Part shown: positions 60,230 to 64,000 of the stretch, piece by piece
Position numbering within the stretch: the stretch's first letter is position 1
How the letters are laid out: every line of letters begins with the position of its first letter
Assembly: GCF_014042345.1 (NCBI RefSeq)
Contig: NZ_JACEZT010000007.1
Location: forward strand, 124,001 to 188,000
Origin: Rugamonas brunnea
GTDB lineage: Bacteria > Pseudomonadota > Gammaproteobacteria > Burkholderiales > Burkholderiaceae_D
Direction of reading: 5' to 3'
Length of the DNA: 64,000 nt
Notes under the pieces: generated by a model
Databases searched by the model: none
What the model was told of the DNA's origin: nothing
The model's input: only the letters and a program-made list of their open reading frames with translations
Position numbers and translations under genes: made by a program

Positions 60230-60604
60230 CGCGTCATTAAGCGACGATGCTGCGGCGTTGTCAATCGGGCGCGGGCGGGGCTGCGGCCCCGTGTGGTCCC
60301 GCCAGATGGTTCACAATTGCAAGTAAGTTCCTGTTGTAAATGAGTTTTTCTTGATGGATATATTTGTGGCGATTTGGCCCGGCTCTGTGGTATCGTCATG
60401 CACGTGCCGTGACTTGTTGTACTAAATGTTGCGGTACCTCAACGAGAGTCCGTACCCACTGTCGCAATCCCGCAGTGCCCGTATCGACCGGATCGCCATC
60501 TCTCCCTCAACCTCGCGTGAGTTTGGACCTGTGTCAACAATGCCCCGTCGCAGACGGATGGCATGGCTGCCCCTTTTTCAACTCAAATCACGCAGAGGCC
60601 AGAA
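60230..60604. other. Intergenic region before the Calx-beta protein
   Basis: A 375-base divergent gap with no convincing gene. The part after about 60310 is AT-richer (runs near 60330-60365) and probably holds the promoters, but no -35/-10 pair with good spacing was found. An in-frame ATG at 60563 would extend the downstream protein by 14 residues; it lacks a ribosome-binding sequence. Confidence 0.4.
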
Positions 60605-63600
60605 TTGACTACTTCCACTGTTTCCGTCTCGTTCGCCAATGGTTTTGTCGGCGATTACTCCAAGAACAACGAAGCGATCAATTCGCAGTACATGTCGGCG
60701 CTGGGCTGGTCCAAGCTGCAGTTCGCCCAGACCACCGATAACGGCCAGTTCGGCGGCACCCAGGGCAACGACTACAGCGGCCAGATCATCGTTACCGATG
60801 CGCTGGGCGTGGTGCACACGATCGATGGGGTGATCAACTGGCGCGCGCCCAGCGGCGCCGTCAGCACGATGGTGTTCTACGCCACCGGCAGCGGCCAGAC
60901 GCTGGCCACCGCCGGCGGCGGCACTTACACCATCGACCCGTTCACGGAGCAAAATGGCGACCCCCACACCTTCCTGGGCCTGACCTTCAACGGCGCCACG
61001 CTCTCCATCAGCGGCGGCGACGTGACCGGCAACGCGGCCACCAGCGGTTTGCTGTCGACACTGAACACCTACCTGGCCGCGCAGCCGCAACTGAGCATCG
61101 GCGACGCCAGCGTCAACGAAAGCGATGGCGGGGTGGACGTCACCGTCACGCTGAGCAAGGCCAGCGCCGACACGGTGACCGTCAACTATGCCACCGCCGA
61201 CGGCACGGCCACCACGGCCGGCAACGACTACACGGCCACCTCGGGTACGCTGACGTTCGCGCCCGGCCAGACCTCGAAGGTGATCCATATCGCCATCGGC
61301 GCCGACGCCACGCCCGAGGCCAGCGAGACGTTCAATGTGACGCTGTCGGCTAGTTCCTTCGCCGCCATCACGGACAATACCGGTGTGGTCACCATCAACG
61401 CCGACAGCGCGCCGGCCGCCGTTACGGTCAGCACCGTGCTGGCCGAGGACGCGGCCCACACGGGCGCCAGCCCGGTCGACAGCAGTGTGGTGGAAGGGGC
61501 CAGCCTGCTCTACACGGTGGCCCTGAGCGGCACCACCAGCGGCGCCACCGAATACGCGCTGGCGATCGGCGGCACGGCGTCGTCGTCCGACTACGGCAGC
61601 TTCACCTTCAGCGACGGCGTGGCGTGGAAAAATGGCGATCCGCACACCGGCATCATCGTCGTGCCCGGCAGTGTGAGCGGCTTCACCGTCTCCGTACCCA
61701 CCGTGGACGATACGGCCGTCAACAGCGCTCGCAGTCTGACCCTGACCGTGGGCAGCGTGGCCGCCACCGGCACCATCACCGACAACGACAGCGTGAGCGT
61801 GAGCAGCGTGCTGGCCGAAGACGCGGCCCACACGGGCGCCAGCCCGGTCGACAGCAGCGTGGTGGAAGGGGCCAGCCTGCTGTACACGGTGGCCCTGAGC
61901 GGCACCACCAGCGGCAGCACCGAATACACGCTGGCCATCGGCGGCACAGCCACCTCGGCCGACTATGGCAGCTTCACCTTCAGCGATGGCGTGGCGTGGA
62001 AGAACGGCGACGCGTCCACCGGCATCATCGTGGTGCCGGGCAGCGTGAGCGGCTTCACCGTCTCCGTGTCCACGGTGGACGATACGGCCGTGAACAGCGC
62101 CAAAAGCCTGACACTGACCGTGGGCAGCGTGGCCGCCACCGGCACCATCACCGACAACGACAGCGTGAGCGTCAGCAGCGTGATGGCCGAAGACGCGGCC
62201 CACACGGGCGCCAGCCCGGTCGACAGCAGCGTGGTGGAAGGCGCCAGCCTGCTGTACACGGTGGCCCTGAGCGGCACCACCAGCGGCAGCACCGAATACA
62301 CGCTGGACATCGGCGGCACGGCGTCCTCGTCGGACTACGGCAGTTTCACCTTCAGCGACGGCGTGGCGTGGAAGAATGGCGACGCGTCCACCGGCATCAT
62401 CGTGGTGCCGGGCAGCGTGAGCGGTTTCACTGTCTCCGTGCCTACCGTGGACGACACGGCCGTGAACAACGCCAGGAGCCTGACCCTGACCGTGGGCAGC
62501 GTGGCCGCCACCGGCACCATCACCGACAATGACAGCGTGAGCGTCAGCAGCGTGACGGCCGAAGACGCGGCCCACACCGGCGCCAGCCCGGTCGACAGCA
62601 GCGTGGTGGAAGGCGCCAGCCTGCTTTACACCGTGGCGCTGAGCGGCGCCACCAGCGGCGCCACAGAATACACACTGGCCATCAGCGGCACCGCGTCTTC
62701 GTCCGATTACGGCAGCTTCACCTTCAGCGACGGCGTGGCGTGGAAGAATGGCGACGCATCCACCGGCATCATCGTGGTGCCGTCCAGCGTGAGCGGCTTC
62801 ACCATCACCGTGGCCACCACCGACGACGCGCTGGTGGAGAGCGCCGAAAGCCTGGCGCTGACCGTGGGCGGCGTGGTCGCCACCGGCACCATCACCGACA
62901 ACGACAGCCAGAGCGTGACCAGCGTGACGGCGGAGAACGCGGCCCACCTGGGCGCCAGCCCGATCGACAGCAGCGTGGTGGAAGGGGGAAGCCTGCGCTA
63001 CACGGTGGCGCTCAACAGCACCAGCCCGTCCAGCACCGAGCACACGCTGGCCATCAGCGGCACGGCTTCGGCGGCCGATTACACCAGCATCACCTTCAGC
63101 GACGGCGTGGCCTGGAAGAATGGCGACGCGTCCACCGGCATCATCGTGGTGCCGTCCGGCGTCAGCGGTTTCGCCATCACCGTGGCCACCCGCGACGACA
63201 CGCTGGTCGAGCACACGGAGAGCCTGACGCTGACGGTGGGTGGCGTGGCCGCCACCGGCTCCATCCTGGACAACGACGTGGCGCCGCAGGCACCGTCCAC
63301 GCAACAGGACATGAGCGTCAAGCTGGGCCCCGTCACCGATGGCGGGACCGGCCCGCTGGCCCCGTCGGAGCTGACCATTTACGGCGGCGGGCAACTGGTG
63401 GAAGGGGGCACGGTGCGCCTGGTGACGAGCACGGGCGAAGTGGTGGAGACGAGCGCGGTGACGGCGGAGCAGGCCCACGCCGGCCAAGTGCACCTGCCCG
63501 GCGTGGTGCTGGACGACGGCGTCTACACCTTCACGGCCCAGATTCTTGACAGTACCGGCAAGGTGAAGGCGCAGGCGCCCGTCACCATGACGGTGGTGAC

Positions 63601-64000
63601 CGACGTCGACGGCGTGTTGCCATCGGTGGAACTGGCCGCCAACGGCGGTGACTTCAACCACGATGGCATACCCGACTGGCAGCAGAACAACGTGGGCCAG
63701 TTGCCGCTGGCATCGGTCGAAGCGTTCCAGCAGGGTAAGCTGGCCCCGGCGTCCAGTTTCGGCGCCATCATGGCTGGCCAGGTGGACCCGGCCCATCCTG
63801 GCGCGCCGGTGCAACTGGCGTCCGGCGCCCAGTTGCTCAACCTGTCGGTGAGCGCGCCGACGGCGCCGTTGCCCGACCATGTGACGGCCGCCACGCCGCT
63901 GCTGCATTTCTCCGTCACCCAGCAGAGCGGCGGCCAGCCGCTGGCCGACATCGCGCCCGACCTGGCAGGGCTGCAAGTGCGGGTGGTGATCGACCTGCCG
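60605..64000 (+). CDS. Large Calx-beta repeat protein, 3' truncated by window edge
   Basis: The frame is open from TTG 60605 (AGAGG 8 bases upstream) to the window end, at least 1132 codons. It starts TTSTVSVSFANGFVGDYSK without a signal peptide, as in surface proteins exported by type I systems. A Calx-beta domain lies at about residues 160-272 (VTVNYATADGTATTAGNDY). Five Calx-beta-like repeats of exactly 124 residues follow (about 279-898; each with EDAAHTGASPVDSSVVEG or a variant). Then come an Ig-like part and DFNHDGIPDWQQNNVGQLPL, a calcium-loop motif seen in choice-of-anchor U proteins. Likely a cell-surface adhesin. The opposite-strand frame is a shadow. Confidence 0.87.
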   Translation, partial: MTTSTVSVSFANGFVGDYSKNNEAINSQYMSALGWSKLQFAQTTDNGQFGGTQGNDYSGQIIVTDALGVVHTIDGVINWRAPSGAVSTMVFYATGSGQTLATAGGGTYTIDPFTEQNGDPHTFLGLTFNGATLSISGGDVTGNAATSGLLSTLNTYLAAQPQLSIGDASVNESDGGVDVTVTLSKASADTVTVNYATADGTATTAGNDYTATSGTLTFAPGQTSKVIHIAIGADATPEASETFNVTLSASSFAAITDNTGVVTINADSAPAAVTVSTVLAEDAAHTGASPVDSSVVEGASLLYTVALSGTTSGATEYALAIGGTASSSDYGSFTFSDGVAWKNGDPHTGIIVVPGSVSGFTVSVPTVDDTAVNSARSLTLTVGSVAATGTITDNDSVSVSSVLAEDAAHTGASPVDSSVVEGASLLYTVALSGTTSGSTEYTLAIGGTATSADYGSFTFSDGVAWKNGDASTGIIVVPGSVSGFTVSVSTVDDTAVNSAKSLTLTVGSVAATGTITDNDSVSVSSVMAEDAAHTGASPVDSSVVEGASLLYTVALSGTTSGSTEYTLDIGGTASSSDYGSFTFSDGVAWKNGDASTGIIVVPGSVSGFTVSVPTVDDTAVNNARSLTLTVGSVAATGTITDNDSVSVSSVTAEDAAHTGASPVDSSVVEGASLLYTVALSGATSGATEYTLAISGTASSSDYGSFTFSDGVAWKNGDASTGIIVVPSSVSGFTITVATTDDALVESAESLALTVGGVVATGTITDNDSQSVTSVTAENAAHLGASPIDSSVVEGGSLRYTVALNSTSPSSTEHTLAISGTASAADYTSITFSDGVAWKNGDASTGIIVVPSGVSGFAITVATRDDTLVEHTESLTLTVGGVAATGSILDNDVAPQAPSTQQDMSVKLGPVTDGGTGPLAPSELTIYGGGQLVEGGTVRLVTSTGEVVETSAVTAEQAHAGQVHLPGVVLDDGVYTFTAQILDSTGKVKAQAPVTMTVVTDVDGVLPSVELAANGGDFNHDGIPDWQQNNVGQLPLASVEAFQQGKLAPASSFGAIMAGQVDPAHPGAPVQLASGAQLLNLSVSAPTAPLPDHVTAATPLLHFSVTQQSGGQPLADIAPDLAGLQVRVVIDLP
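61441..63300 (+). repeat. Five tandem 372-bp coding repeats
   Basis: Repeat starts at 61441, 61813, 62185, 62557 and 62929, each exactly 372 bases (124 codons) apart. Units 1-4 are nearly identical in DNA over long stretches; unit 5 is more diverged (EDAAHTGASPVD becomes ENAAHLGASPID). The pattern fits recent duplication or gene conversion. Confidence 0.92.

Noticed and set aside
61441-63300. CRISPR or satellite array
   Set aside because: The 372-bp period is a whole number of codons within one open frame and encodes Calx-beta-like domains; there are no short repeats with unique spacers.
60578-63976. Long minus-strand frame opposite the Calx-beta protein
   Set aside because: Repetitive HHDDAGG-type translation with no domain; mirrors the 372-bp repeats of the true + strand gene.
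1-64000. tRNA, rRNA, riboswitch or CRISPR elements
   Set aside because: Looked for cloverleaf/CCA ends, conserved rRNA words, common riboswitch cores and regular short repeats in the intergenic regions; none was convincing by eye. A covariance-model scan would be decisive.

Overview
The window is GC-rich bacterial DNA with dense, often overlapping genes. The gene set points to a betaproteobacterium of the Burkholderiales, most likely Oxalobacteraceae (Massilia/Duganella-like). The clues are methyl-accepting chemotaxis proteins (one with a WEQF-type tail), a DUF1302/DUF1329/YCF48/MMPL locus, a Pho-type phosphatase, and large Calx-beta repeat proteins. This placement is inference from gene content, not from a marker gene. 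No rRNA or tRNA gene was seen.

Layout. (1) 1-1216 is the 3' part of an Aer-like chemoreceptor. (2) 1580-17495 is a catabolic supercluster on the + strand. DUF1302, DUF1329, a YCF48 protein and an MMPL permease form an envelope module. It is followed by a small recombinase-like protein, an AlkK-like acyl-CoA ligase, an alpha/beta hydrolase, a quinone oxidoreductase, a TauD dioxygenase and a beta-keto acid cleavage enzyme, ending in a strong terminator at 14086-14124. A second unit carries an MFS transporter, a DsbA-like protein, a Rieske ferredoxin and a YeiH-type transporter, facing an AraC-type regulator across a perfect 32-bp inverted repeat. The likely role is uptake, CoA activation and cleavage of an unknown, probably lipophilic, acid.

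(3) 18793-24490 holds a hemerythrin protein with an FNR-type promoter, a chemoreceptor, and a sulfation module (APS kinase, DHH phosphoesterase, sulfotransferase). (4) 24503-29479 is a phosphate-scavenging locus: an alkaline phosphatase behind a Pho box, and divergently a zinc phospholipase C-like protein followed by a parvulin and a membrane-anchored partner. (5) 29480-34960 is an AT-richer island of short same-strand genes separated by a recurring GGCCA-type spacer. It includes an HNH protein, an FRG-domain protein, a phosphatase gene broken by one amber codon, and an ORF flanked by 25-bp inverted repeats. It is bracketed by duplicated sequence and is the most unusual part of the window.

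(6) 34968-41645 holds a sedolisin protease, an EF-hand protein, a dienoyl-CoA isomerase-like crotonase, a fatty acid desaturase with a TetR regulator, and an atypical response regulator. (7) 41765-52531 is a metabolic cluster (chloroperoxidase-like hydrolase, isochorismatase, XapX, amidohydrolase, DoxX, YoaK) flanked on both sides by related NarL-type response regulator/histidine kinase pairs. (8) 52746-60229 holds a MuiA-family protein, a TPR protein, a PAS-GGDEF-EAL protein with a consensus FNR promoter, a DadA-like dehydrogenase and a solute-binding protein. (9) 60605 to the window end is a large Calx-beta repeat protein with five exact-period 372-bp repeats, truncated by the edge.

Three promoter predictions tie regions to signals: two FNR-like sites placed at -41.5 (hemerythrin and c-di-GMP protein) and one Pho box (alkaline phosphatase). 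All functions are read from motifs by eye; none was checked by database search.
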